The translations under genes and the position numbers were made by a program. From assembly GCA_947095585.1 (NCBI GenBank), contig OX352761.1, forward strand, positions 84,187,919-84,251,918: a stretch of 64,000 nt of DNA, given 5' to 3'. The notes under the pieces were generated by a model. The model was not told the DNA's origin. It did not search any database and saw only the letters and a program-made list of their open reading frames with translations. The stretch comes from Nephrocerus scutellatus (taxonomy: Eukaryota > Arthropoda > Insecta > Diptera > Pipunculidae). Below are positions 54,511 to 64,000 of this stretch, piece by piece (within the stretch, counting starts at the first letter, position 1; every line of letters starts with the position of its first letter).

Positions 54511-55110
54511 AGAATTACACGTGCCACACGTTTCGCAAATGTTTTAAAACTAGTTCTATTAAATTCTGACTGGTAGAAGCCGAGATATACGAATTCCTAC
54601 CAAAAACTTTCCACTATTATAGACACACGAGCTAATGTATTCTGCTATTCGAGTGACTACACACACCCGTGTATGTATATTTAGTTGTAATTCAGTCTTA
54701 AGACTAATTTATCTTAGAAGCCTAATAGTATGCATAATTAAATGTAGGTCTTTCATTCATAAGCTATAGGCCATTCAGTCCTAAGCGATTTCTGAAATAG
54801 ACTGAAAAAACACATTTTACTTTGCAAACATTCAGGCATAAAAAAATCGATAACGATGCATAGATTAAGTACTTTTTTCAGTTTAGTCTTCTCAGGCGCA
54901 GTAACCCATATGAATGAAAAAAATAATCGCAAGCTGAGCGCTAACCAATTGTTTTAAAACAAGTCCCATCAAATTTTGACTGGTAGAAGCCGAGATATAC
55001 GACACGACAAACAAACGTACACCCGTACAAACGTACAAATATACACACGTTCGCTGAAAAATTTTCATGTCCTCTTAATATAAGATTTGCCCTTCGGGCT
55101 CGCAATATAG
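54511..55110. other. Non-coding repeat remnant
   Basis: TAGTTGTAATTCAGTCTTAAG at about 54680 repeats a motif of 54045-54065. The block ends in a short hairpin TTGCCCTTCGGGCTCGCAA (55087-55105), similar to CTCCTTTCGGGGTCGCAA at about 61340. This may be one end of an unknown element. Confidence 0.4.
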
Positions 55111-58100
55111 TTCAGCTCCCCCCAAAGATGCTCACAATAAAAGACCGAAAATTTTCTTGTTTATAAATCTAAAAAGCGCCATATAGTTATATCGTATGGA
55201 AATCATCCCGAAAACTAATTAATGTTTGAAAAATTGGTGCACATAGCCAAAAATCTAATTTTAAGGTATAGACGCCAAAAATTTAGTTTTAAGTTATAGT
55301 AGCACTTTGTTTATTAATTTCAATAAAATTCACGACAGCGTTCACAACTTAATTTCCTCCAATGAATATAAGGGCTTAGTGGTTACTAAACAGATATGGG
55401 AGTATTTATTTCAAAAAAGTTCTAGTTTTTGAATTTCCAAACAAATTTCTTTGCGAATGAGTGTATCGCACAACAATTCTTTATTAGTAAAAATAAAGTT
55501 ACATTAGAAAACAACTAAGGTGTGTCCCTAAAAGACACCAAATACGTTTTATATTATGTCTTTAATTTGTAATGTTGTTTATCTTCGGTTGGCTAAACGA
55601 TTTACAACGTAATTAAAATTGTGGTTGCATCTTGTTAAGCGTAATATTTCTGATAATGCTGAATGTTATATTGATATACTAATATGTATTATTTTAAGTT
55701 TTTGTTTTTACTTTTTAATCTATCTAATCTAATCTATTTTTTTAATATTTATCTAAAATGCTCAATAACAATTTTAAAAGTCTTGTTAATACAAAGCAAT
55801 TGGTCTATGTAGTTAATTGAATGATTTGTAGTTAAATGTTGTATAGGTTTTTGCATATTTTTTTGTCGATTAAAAAGTTATTTTTGTCGAAATATTAATT
55901 GTAAAAATTAGTGCATTGGTTTTATGAATTTTCAAATTCAAATAAAAATCACCGATTTCATTTGAAGATGTGTTGTAGTTCCCATTTGCGTATATTTGTG
56001 TTAGTTTTTGTTGATAAATGTTTTATTACATTAATTTTAATAATAAATAATAATATACCAGTAAAACTTGGTTTTAGTAGTAGATTATCTATTTTTTGTT
56101 TCCAAATTACTAATAAATTTCGAATGTTTGCCGTACTTACTAGCAAATATGACGCCAGATACTAACATAAAAATACAAACTAAAAAACCCTCTCATACCA
56201 TACCAACGAAATTTCTAAAAAAAAAATTATGTTATTTGTCTTACATCTTTTCTGGTGCTGCAAAACAACACTGATCCACTGCATTTTTATACAATTAAAA
56301 AAATTTTTTTTCTTTATTTTTTTCTCAGTTATTATTAAAAAGCGTTAAGTTTCTATATGATTTTTGTAACAAAAAGTTAATTTTAAACGGAATTAGAGAC
56401 AACAGATATATACAGATTCAGTATACAATTTATTATTGCGTAACAAAACTAATAACATCTCAAAATAGAGTAACATAAATTTACTTTACTTCTTAATTAA
56501 ATCATAATTTGAAATTTATATAGGTTCATCTCCAATTATTGTGGCAACATACAAAAAAAAGGCTTTTGAGTTTTTCCTACATATACATATATAAAATTAA
56601 AATAATAACTAAGGAAAAACGAATAATATAAATAAATAACAATACACACTAACTTTCTGTTTTTCTTTTTTAAATTACATGTACATGTATAAATTATAAA
56701 ATGCGTTATAAACTAATAATTATGTCTACACACTTAATGATTCTTAATTTGCTTACTTTTTATATTATAATTAAAATATGGAAAATACACAAAAAATGAC
56801 ACACTTTTACTAATTATTCGTTGTGCCGCATAACAGAGCAAAGAAGCCGGGATTCGCACCCTGGTAGCCCTTGATGATCAGGGAGGTGAGTCACTCTGGA
56901 CACATTAAAAATTTACAATTTACTACCTCATCTCAATGATTTAGACTTTATTTAATTTTTTCTTATATTATTTTGTGGTATGAAAAAAGAAACAATGGTT
57001 TTTTACTTTCATTTATTATTTTAAAGTTATAATGTATTTCATTTTAATGCTTACTTTTTCGTGGGGTTAGACTTGTAATAAATCAAATAAAAAACTTTGG
57101 ACTTTCATATTTTGTGGAAAATAAGTTTACGTATATTTTCTTATATAAATATATGTTACGGATAAAGTGATAAAGTTGTGTTTATTTCCAAGAAAAAAAT
57201 TATAAAAATAGGTGAATATAATAATTTTTTAACAATATATATTGACCTTCGATCGTTGATGTTTCGTCTTAGTTCGATTTTCAAACGTCATAATGTCAAA
57301 ATTTAGTTGATATAGTGCATGATACAAGTAATATATGATATGGTTGAGATTTTGGTTCTCTCTTCATGACGTCATCCGTTATATTAAAATGCAAATTTAA
57401 CTATAAAATTCGTTTATGTATAACATTTATTAATTTCTTTTATCTTCCACAAACTTATATCGGGAAATAAAATACCTGTCTCAAGTTTAATTTTTTCGCT
57501 CATGATCGCAATGCAGTTTTTTATATAAATAAAGGTACGCTTTAGGTCCACTGGCATTGCATGTGTGATTATTGCCGAAGAGATATCATTGGCATTCCAA
57601 TTTATGCGTCTATTGTTTGAAAAATAGTTTGTAGCTGTTCGTTAATTCCTACATTGCAACTTAATTGACTTCAATGTCATTTGGTAGCACATCATTTGGA
57701 TCCATTAAATATGATACTTCCTTTTTGTCACATCTTTTTATATATCTCTTATTCCGGACCGAATCAGATTCAATTTTCTTAGAATTTTGCGGAAGATTTA
57801 ATGATGGGATTGTATTAACCTTCAGTCTCCTTTTCGTTATGGAGGTTATAAAAATCCATTTCTTTAAAGTGTAAGGAACAAATGAAGTTGTTTATATTTA
57901 ATTAGTCTATTCTTGAACATAATAGTATTCATTCACTTTTATTTAAACTTGATTTAGGAAATCGAAAGTAATTAACATTTCAAATTCTTATTATTATTGC
58001 TATAACATCCGAAATCTGCACAATTCACCATGCTTGAACAAATATTTATATAATTTTTTTTATGAATCACAGCGAAAACACCGACGTTTGCAATATGTTT

Positions 58101-58229
58101 GACTAAAATAAATTTGCAATTTGTGTGCAATTTTGTTTTCGGTGTTTCGTTTTATCAGCAAGAAAAAAAGAGAATTTTGTAGCATTATGTATATTACTTG
58201 TATCATGGATATAGAATAATTTGAAAACA
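55111..58229. other. Probable Snap25 intron, no gene seen
   Basis: About 3 kb of AT-rich DNA without transposon protein similarity, other than the tRNA-like patch at 56836-56895. Small open frames have no motif. Confidence 0.5.
56836..56895 (-). repeat. tRNA-like patch, possible degenerate SINE head
   Basis: The minus strand contains CAGGGTGCGAATCCCGGC, a B-box-like T arm, preceded by CCTGATCATCAAGG, an anticodon-arm-like stretch. The A box is not clear and the acceptor stem does not close, so I do not call a tRNA gene. Confidence 0.3.
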
Positions 58230-58870
58230 GACTTTTCAAAAGGCCTATCGATTATAGCGGAATAGCTTTGTAATCTTTCCAGATTGTTGGTGTTGTTGTA
58301 GTAACAGCTCCAGCTCTGTTAAAGATATTGCTGGGTTGACGATCCTTGGTCCAGTTTGTGAACACTGGATTCCCTTTGGTGCGTAGAACCAATCGTCGTA
58401 GATCACCCAGATTGTTGACAACATTTTTCGTCTGCTTCGTCGTGTTTCCAGTGCTTTTTTCCTTGCAATCCCGAATAAAAAGACCAGGCTTTTGACATCT
58501 TAAACACCTTGATGAAGAACCAAATCTTCTATTTCTGTCGTTTCGAATACTCCGATTTTGGGGTCTTCTTATTTTTTAAGGGCTTCTTTTTCTGCAATAT
58601 TCTTGGTTTCCAGCTTCGCGATTTGACTAAATCCATCGACAAATTGGCTTTAGCGGCTTCGTACTCTAACTCCGTTGCCAATACTACCTCTAGCTGTTGT
58701 CTTTAAATGAAACTTTAGCTGGTCGTGTCAAACAGTATTAATAAAGGCATCCATCAATTGCTAGTTAGCCTATTATATCAGCTGGCATACTGTAATAGGC
58801 TCCATCGCTCCAGCTTCGTTATTTCTCGTTCTAGATGTTGAAGACATTTTCCTTGCTGTTGTCTTTTATT
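58230..58870 (-). pseudogene. Retrotransposon gag fragment with zinc knuckle
   Basis: The minus strand starts near MSSTSRTRNNEAGAME and after stops yields YEAAKANLSMDLVKS and then CLRCQKPGLFIRDCKEKSTG, a CCHC knuckle in which the His is replaced. A Thr/Asn-rich tail follows with FNRAGAVTTTTPTIW. The layout is a Gag nucleocapsid, but frameshifts and stops are frequent. The family (copia or gypsy) is not resolved, and no pol lies beside it. Confidence 0.5.
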
Positions 58871-58899
58871 ATACAGCTGTATTTTGTGTAACTCATGGG

Positions 58900-59660
58900 T
58901 GTGTTATTGTCCGAATCATAAGTCCAACTCGTTAAAAATACACACCAGAAAAACGCGGAATTATTTGAACAGTGAATTTCGTCGTCGTTTTCCTCGTCGT
59001 CCTGCACCATGTGCGCGAAAAATGAAGTGTTTGGCTGAGCGTGTCGTGCAAACTGGATCCACTAAAGAAAAAGTGGCCGGCCCAGTATTCCTTGTTCAAC
59101 CGAGACTATCGCTGCTGTTGCCGAGGACGTCCGAGAGAGTCCACAAACATCGACGAGACAACGATGCACACAATTGGGCATCAGCAGACGTTCGTCGCGT
59201 CGAATTTTCGTATAAGACCTGAAGATGTTCCCTTACAAAGTGCAAATCGTTCGCAAATCGTTCACAAATTGCTGCCTGCTGACCGTCGAGTGAGGTTAAC
59301 TTACTCCCATGCTCTGTTAAACCTGGTGCTAGAAGAAGATGATTTCGTAACCAAAATCATAATGAGCGACGAAGCCCATTTCCACTTCAGTGATTATGTC
59401 AATAAAAAAAATTTGCGTTTTTCTGGCACGGAGAATTCACATGAAATGCACGAAGATCCATTGCATAGCCTCAAAGTTACTTTGGTGCACACACAGCTTG
59501 GGCAACGATGAAGATTTTGAAAGACCAATTTCCGGACCGTGTGATCTCCCAACTTTGCGATTTTAGCTGACTTCTTTCTTTGTGGCCTTTTGAAATCTCG
59601 CGTTTACTACAATAAACCACAAACTTTGTAAGTCTTAAAGCCAACATTGAATTATAAAAC
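58900..59660 (+). pseudogene. Mariner-like transposase remnant
   Basis: In shifting frames: a helix-turn-helix part (ERVVQTGSTKEKVAGPVF, RESPQTSTRQRCTQLGIS), then IVHKLLPADRRVRLTYSHAL, DFVTKIIMSDEAHFHFSDYV, NKKNLRFSGTENSHEMHEDP (first catalytic Asp in MSDEAHF). After a deletion comes DFFLCGLLKSRVYYNKPQTL. The DEAHFH..GYVNKQN pattern is typical of a widespread insect Tc1/mariner subgroup. The second Asp region (QQDGA) is missing. TIRs were not found. Confidence 0.75.
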
Positions 59661-59689
59661 AGCAATTTGGAGCAAGATGTGAAACTGTT

Positions 59690-60085
59690 GATTGGGTATA
59701 AATACCCCATACTTTGTCGCAGTTTTATCGCTTCTTCCACCAGCAACGCTTAAGAGAAATAGCCAGTTACAAGCCACCTCTCCTTTAATTCATCCGCAAT
59801 ACTCGTGGCACTCCAAAAGCACATCAGTTTACCCCCTCAAGCCCATCTTCGGAAGAACAGTTAAGTTCAGATTTTCGTTCTTCAGCCGTAAAACACGTAT
59901 GTGGAGTGCTCTGCCAAGCTCCGTCTTTCTTTCGCTATAAACCACAGACATTTCAAAGTACAAGCTTATATACATCTCCTCTTTTCTCCTCCTTTCCCTT
60001 AACGCCCACGCTGTGCCCAGAATATTTGCTGAGCATTATATGGGTGCGAACCCCTTTACGTGTGCGCAAAATATATATAAAAAAA
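59690..60085 (+). mobile_element. Jockey-like non-LTR 3' end
   Basis: Frames give YPLKPIFGRTVKFRFSFFSR, KTRMWSALPSSVFLS, YKPQTFQ, then the 3' terminus GCCCACGCTGTGCCC ... CCCCTTTACGTGTGCGC and a TATATATAAAA tail. Same family as 1815-2215 and 43020-43215. It follows the mariner remnant directly. 5'-truncated and frameshifted. Confidence 0.75.
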
Positions 60086-60404
60086 TAAGGACAAAATAAT
60101 TTTTTCAAAACAAGCTTTTATTTAAATGTACTAAAATGGAGAAAATAAATGTATTACGTGATTTAACTGCGAGAAATTGCCCTAATCAGCTGTGTGAACT
60201 CAGTACAAATAAGTGTTATTAACAATGATAAGTTAAAAGTAATCGAACTAAACAAATCAGATAATTTTGTCAATGTAGATTAACTGAACTAAAAGCTTGT
60301 CACGAGATTTATCATTACAACTAAAAGTTACAAAATAGGTTGGCGCACCAAGGCAACAAATCTGAGCTAGGAGTTCATTTAAAATTGTCCGCCAATAAGC
60401 GGAT
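60086..60404. other. No gene recognised
   Basis: About 320 bp of AT-rich DNA. Nothing supported. Confidence 0.5.
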
Positions 60405-61125
60405 GAGCCTCTCATATTTTTAAATTCTCTATATTAACTTTGCGTGCATACAAACTTTATAAAAAAAAGTACTCGATTTTCTTCAAATTTTATACACATG
60501 TGTATATCCGATGGACAACACTTTTTGTAAAAATTTGGTAGTGATCGGGCCCCGGGGTCGGGGGGCAATCATACAATTTTTATAAAAAAAAGTACCCGAT
60601 TTTCATCAAATTTTATACGCATATGTATCTCGATGGACAACACTTTTTGTAAAAAATTTGGAGTGATCGGGCCTCGCGGTCGGGGGGCTTCCATACAAAT
60701 TTTTTACAAATTTACCCGATTTTCTTCAAATTTTATACGCGTGTTTCCTCCGATCAATAACACTTTGTGTAAAAATTTGGAAGTGATCAGGGCCCGTGGT
60801 CGTGGGCACCCATACAAATTCTATAAAAAAAAGTATCCGATCTTCTTCAAATCTTCTACGCATGTGTATCTCCGATGGACAACACTTTTTGCAAAAAAAA
60901 ATTTTAAGCGATCGGGCACCCATACTAAATGTTTACAAAATTTACCCGATATTCTTAAAATTTTATACGCATGATTATCTCCGATGGACAACACTTTTTG
61001 TAAAAATTTGGAAGTGGTCGGGCCTCGAGGTCGGGGGCTCCCTAATAAAAATTTTAAAAAATTTACCTGATTTTATTAAAACTGCACATTGTGTATCCCC
61101 GATTAGAGAATTTGCACGAAAAATT
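60405..61125 (-). repeat. 118-bp satellite-like repeat block, locus 2
   Basis: Five degenerate units, with GATCGGGC-type anchors at about 60546, 60664, 60785, 60910 and 61015. Each unit has CCCGATTTTCTTCAAATTTT, TATACGCATG, CCGATGGACAACACTTTTTG and GGTCGGGGG. Ends (AATTCTCTATATTAAC and CCCCGATTAGAGAATT) match those at 39805-40440 in reverse. Confidence 0.85.
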
Positions 61126-61439
61126 TTAAATTTTATGGGTTGTTTTATTAAGATAGAGATGAACGTTTATAACCCGAACATCTTGGTCCATGTATTATTG
61201 TAAAACATACCTCTGAATGCGGCTATTAAAGCACCCGTTCTAAGACAATCAAACATTGCAAGTAAGGCTTTATTTATTATCACATCTACTTTTTTGCTGT
61301 TTATTGTATCTTTGAAACTTCCAATTTTTTAATTAGCTACTCCTTTCGGGGTCGCAATTTGCTAGTCTCACTTTATTAAACGAACGAACGATCTTACGTT
61401 CTTCACTATACTTACCGTGCTGGTTAATTATCGGACTTG
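61126..61439. other. No gene recognised
   Basis: AT-rich linker with a short CTCCTTTCGGGGTCGCAA hairpin-like motif at about 61340 (compare 55087). Confidence 0.45.
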
Positions 61440-62180
61440 CTTGTTGGTATCCTAACTTATATTGTTCTTAGAACTAATCAGTTGGATAACGCGAATTTTA
61501 TCAAAATCGAGAAACATATGAAATTATATAAATTCTTGTACCTTGGTTCATTATCAGACCATAGCTTTATACCGTCATCAGGACTACACAATATGTTTAA
61601 AATTTCAATTCGATTAGATGACGGTAAGTGCATAGACTTCAAATATGTGAGACAGGAAAATTTGTGATGCTTCTACATTCCGAGTTCACAATCAGTAAAG
61701 TTTATTGGTTTATTGTCACCGAGAATACAACGGGAAGTTTATGAAAATCGAGTTGGAAGATTTGCAGCGAAGAACTGCGTGTATCTTTCGAGTCCATAAT
61801 CAGACCACCTCAATGGAACCAAAGTATGGTAATGTAATTAATACTACACATGTGCCATATTTAAATTCTATTGGATAACGAGATAGTCAAAATAGGCTTG
61901 CAAAATTTAGACCGAATAATTTGCAATGCTTCTATACATCCACCATCGAAAAACTTTATTAGTACTATAACATTGCATTGTCACCAAGAATACATTTTAA
62001 CTCAATTGGACAATGGGAAGTTCATGAAAATCGAGTTGCAAAATTTGCAGCTAACATACTTGTGAAAGAAGTTAATCCTTGTATCGTCCGAACTCATCAT
62101 TGGAACACCTCAGTGGAATCATAGCATTGTATTGCCAACACAACTGTACATCTGTGCAAATTGAATGACGGTAATTGCAT
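61440..62180. repeat. Degenerate long-period repeat
   Basis: Recurrent motifs ATGAAAATCGAGTTG (about 61742 and 62023), TTGGATAACG (about 61480 and 61870), TTGTCACC(A/G)AGAATACA (about 61715 and 61978) and GATGACGGTAA-like (about 61617 and 62165). The period is irregular, about 250-280 bp. Non-coding. Confidence 0.6.
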
Positions 62181-62186
62181 CCAAAT

Positions 62187-64000
62187 CATCATCATATTTG
62201 GCTCTACAACCGGGGTCCGGTCGTAGCCCCCCGCATGAAGTCTCTCCACCGGTCCCGATTTTGAGCCGATGTCAATCAGTTCTGCATCCCTAAATTCTCG
62301 GCGTCCTGGTCTACGCCATCCTTCCAGCGTAGGCTTGGCCGGCCTCGCTGTCGTTTTCCATAAATCCTACCGCAAAGGACTTTCTGACCAGGATACTCTT
62401 CGCTCATGCGAGCTAGGTGTCCTGCCCACCGGAGCCTATCAAGCTTTATTCTCTTCACGATGTCGACATTGCGGTAACGCTCGTAGATCTTATCATTATA
62501 GAGTCTCCGGAATCGTCCTTCCTCACATACGGGCCTAACAATTCTCCGTAAGACTTTTCTCTCGAACGCGGCTAAGAGGTCAGAATGCTTTTGGCTAAAC
62601 ACCCAAGTCTCTGATCCATATGTAAGTACTGGTATGACCATTGCCTTATATATCAGCAGCTTGGATGTTATGGTTAAGTTCTTGGATTTGAAGAGTCTTG
62701 ACAGACTATAGTAGGCTTTGTTGGATTAAAGCAACCGTGCGCGTATTTCTGGTTCCATGCTGTTATCAGCTGCTATAGTTGACCCGAGATAGTTAAAGGA
62801 TTGCACTACTTCAAATTCGCGCTCCACTTTTTGAATTGAGGGACCAATGTTGGATCTTCTACTCGCAGACGTGGCCACCATGTACTTTGTTTTGTCAATA
62901 TCGTCTACGTAAGCCAGTATCTGAATGGACTTATAGAGGATTGCTCCTCTCGCCGTTACGTCAGAGTCTCGGATCACTTTCTCCAACGCCAGACGCAGGA
63001 CGCAGGCCAGTCCATCACCTTGTCGGCGCCCGTTATAGATGTTATATGGGCTTGATAGTGATCCCGATATTTTTACTTGGCTTATAACATTGGTCATGGT
63101 CAACCTACATAGTCGTGTCAGTTTATTTGGGATGCCGAATTCTCTCATGGCTTTATAAAGTTCTACTCTGGTTATGCTATCATAGGCGGCTTTAAAGTCT
63201 ATAAAAAGATGGTGTAGTGAGTTTTGAAACTCTAGACATTTTTCCATTACCTGCCTTATGGTGTAATTCTGATCAGTTGTTGATTTGCCTGGCATAAATG
63301 ATGACTTTAGCGTATGGGGCTATCCTGTCTTGAAGGATAGAGGAGAAAATCTTATACGCGGTACTCAACAACATTATACCACGGTAATTGCTGCATTTTG
63401 TGATATCTTCTTCTTATGTATGGGGCACAGGAAGCCTCTTCGCCAGTCTTCTGGCATATCTTCTTCTTCCCATACCTGCACTATTATTTCATGAATTGCT
63501 TGGTGTAATGTGGGGCCTCCTATTTTTATCAGTTCCGCTGGGATCCCATCAGATCCCGCGGCCTTATTATTTTTGAGCCGATTTATCGCTCTGCTAACTT
63601 CGTCTATGCTTGGTGGCGGCAGCATAGTATGATCTTTGGTCATTGGTGGAGCCTCCAATTACTCAGTTAGCTGGCCATTTAGTAACTCATGAAAGTGCTC
63701 TTCCCATCGCTCCAAGATGCCTATCAGATCGGCGATCAGATTACCCTCTTTGTCCTTGCAGTATGTGCAACGCGGTGTATATTGAGTCATACCGCCGACT
63801 CTTTGGTAGAACTTCCGCGCCTGGTGCGGTCCTTGCTCTCTGTTCTGTTCTAGTTCACGGACGAGATTCTTCTCCCAGGCTGCTTTCTTTCGCCGGTGAA
63901 CTGTTTTTTCATATCTTTCTGCGCTCTTTCTATCCATCCTTCTCGCGCGCCCGCGTTCTATGTGATTGTTGCATTGCTCGGTACGTAACATTCTTACGTT
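62187..64000 (-). pseudogene. RTE-clade non-LTR retrotransposon, copy 2 (runs off window)
   Basis: The minus strand reads from the window edge: 63991-63659 (linker ENLVREL-like charged region, CTYCKDKEGNLIADLIGILE), 63658-63374 (RT start VSRAINRLKNNKAAGSDGIP, EDMPEDWRRGFLCPIHKK), 63295-62726 (LHHLFIDFKAAYDSITRVEL, IYNGRRQGDGLACVLRLALE, ILAYVDDID, where YADD has become YVDD) and 62641-62276 (SETWVFSQKHSDLLAAFERK, LRWAGHLARMSEEYPGQKVL). It ends in a short (ATG)n tail at 62187-62200. Frameshifts between blocks make it inactive. 22446-23060 is a deleted sister copy. Confidence 0.85.

Noticed and set aside
56836..56895. Functional tRNA gene
   Set aside because: Only a T-arm-like and anticodon-arm-like part; acceptor stem does not pair and the A box is unclear.
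1..64000. CRISPR arrays, bacterial operons or riboswitches
   Set aside because: Introns, poly-A tails and transposon types show eukaryotic DNA; repeats here are tandem arrays or transposon copies.

Overview
This window looks like pericentromeric or otherwise transposon-dense DNA from a fly (Diptera). The only host gene I can name with confidence is Snap25 (synaptosomal-associated protein 25). Two small coding exons at 50411-50510 and 50576-50617 on the + strand encode its first 47 residues. They are separated by a 65-bp intron and flanked by very long non-coding stretches. In Drosophila melanogaster Snap25 lies in heterochromatin with very large introns, which fits the density of transposons here. 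Order Diptera is supported by the insect element families; I cannot name genus or species.

Layout. 1-4.3 kb: 3' ends of several non-LTR retrotransposons. 5.0-11.2 kb: a decayed minus-strand Ty3/gypsy element (Gypsy-A) interrupted in its reverse transcriptase by a non-coding LTR element (TRIM-like, 6705-9253). The TRIM carries an 807-bp hAT-like element in one LTR and a tRNA-derived SINE in its centre. 11.35-21.4 kb: a second, younger minus-strand gypsy element (Gypsy-B) with LTRs of at least 2 kb, a largely open pol, an inverted internal duplication and a 200-N assembly gap. 22.4-26.1 kb: an RTE fragment, then an I/R1-type reverse transcriptase split by a 2377-bp PIF/Harbinger transposon, then a hairpin MITE and a G/T minisatellite. 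27-31.5 kb: mostly unassigned AT-rich DNA with one SINE and copia and non-LTR scraps. 31.5-33.1 kb: two oppositely oriented gypsy fragments. 33.1-38.45 kb: a long, rearranged I/LOA/R1-group element on the minus strand. 38.5-46.7 kb: a BEL/Pao element with an env-like tail, an inverted fragment of its own LTR family at the 5' end and several insertions, including a 1032-bp long-TIR element in the 3' LTR. 46.7-49.9 kb: fragments of a Jockey-like element, Tc1, an RTE-like element and gypsy. 50.4-50.6 kb: the Snap25 exons. 50.6-58.2 kb: AT-rich sequence that is probably Snap25 intron. 58.2-64 kb: gag, mariner and non-LTR remnants, a 118-bp satellite-like repeat and an RTE element running off the end.

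Nearly every coding sequence apart from Snap25 belongs to a transposon and most are broken. The most informative evidence is insertional. Several elements have target-site duplications that can be read exactly, and two have paralogous empty sites inside the window, so a relative order of events can be reconstructed. I found no clearly new functional system. The best leads are the non-coding TRIM-like family, the hAT-like element retaining a zinc-finger exon that ends at a splice donor, the domain-shuffled LOA-like element, and a structured 3' terminus shared by four non-LTR copies.
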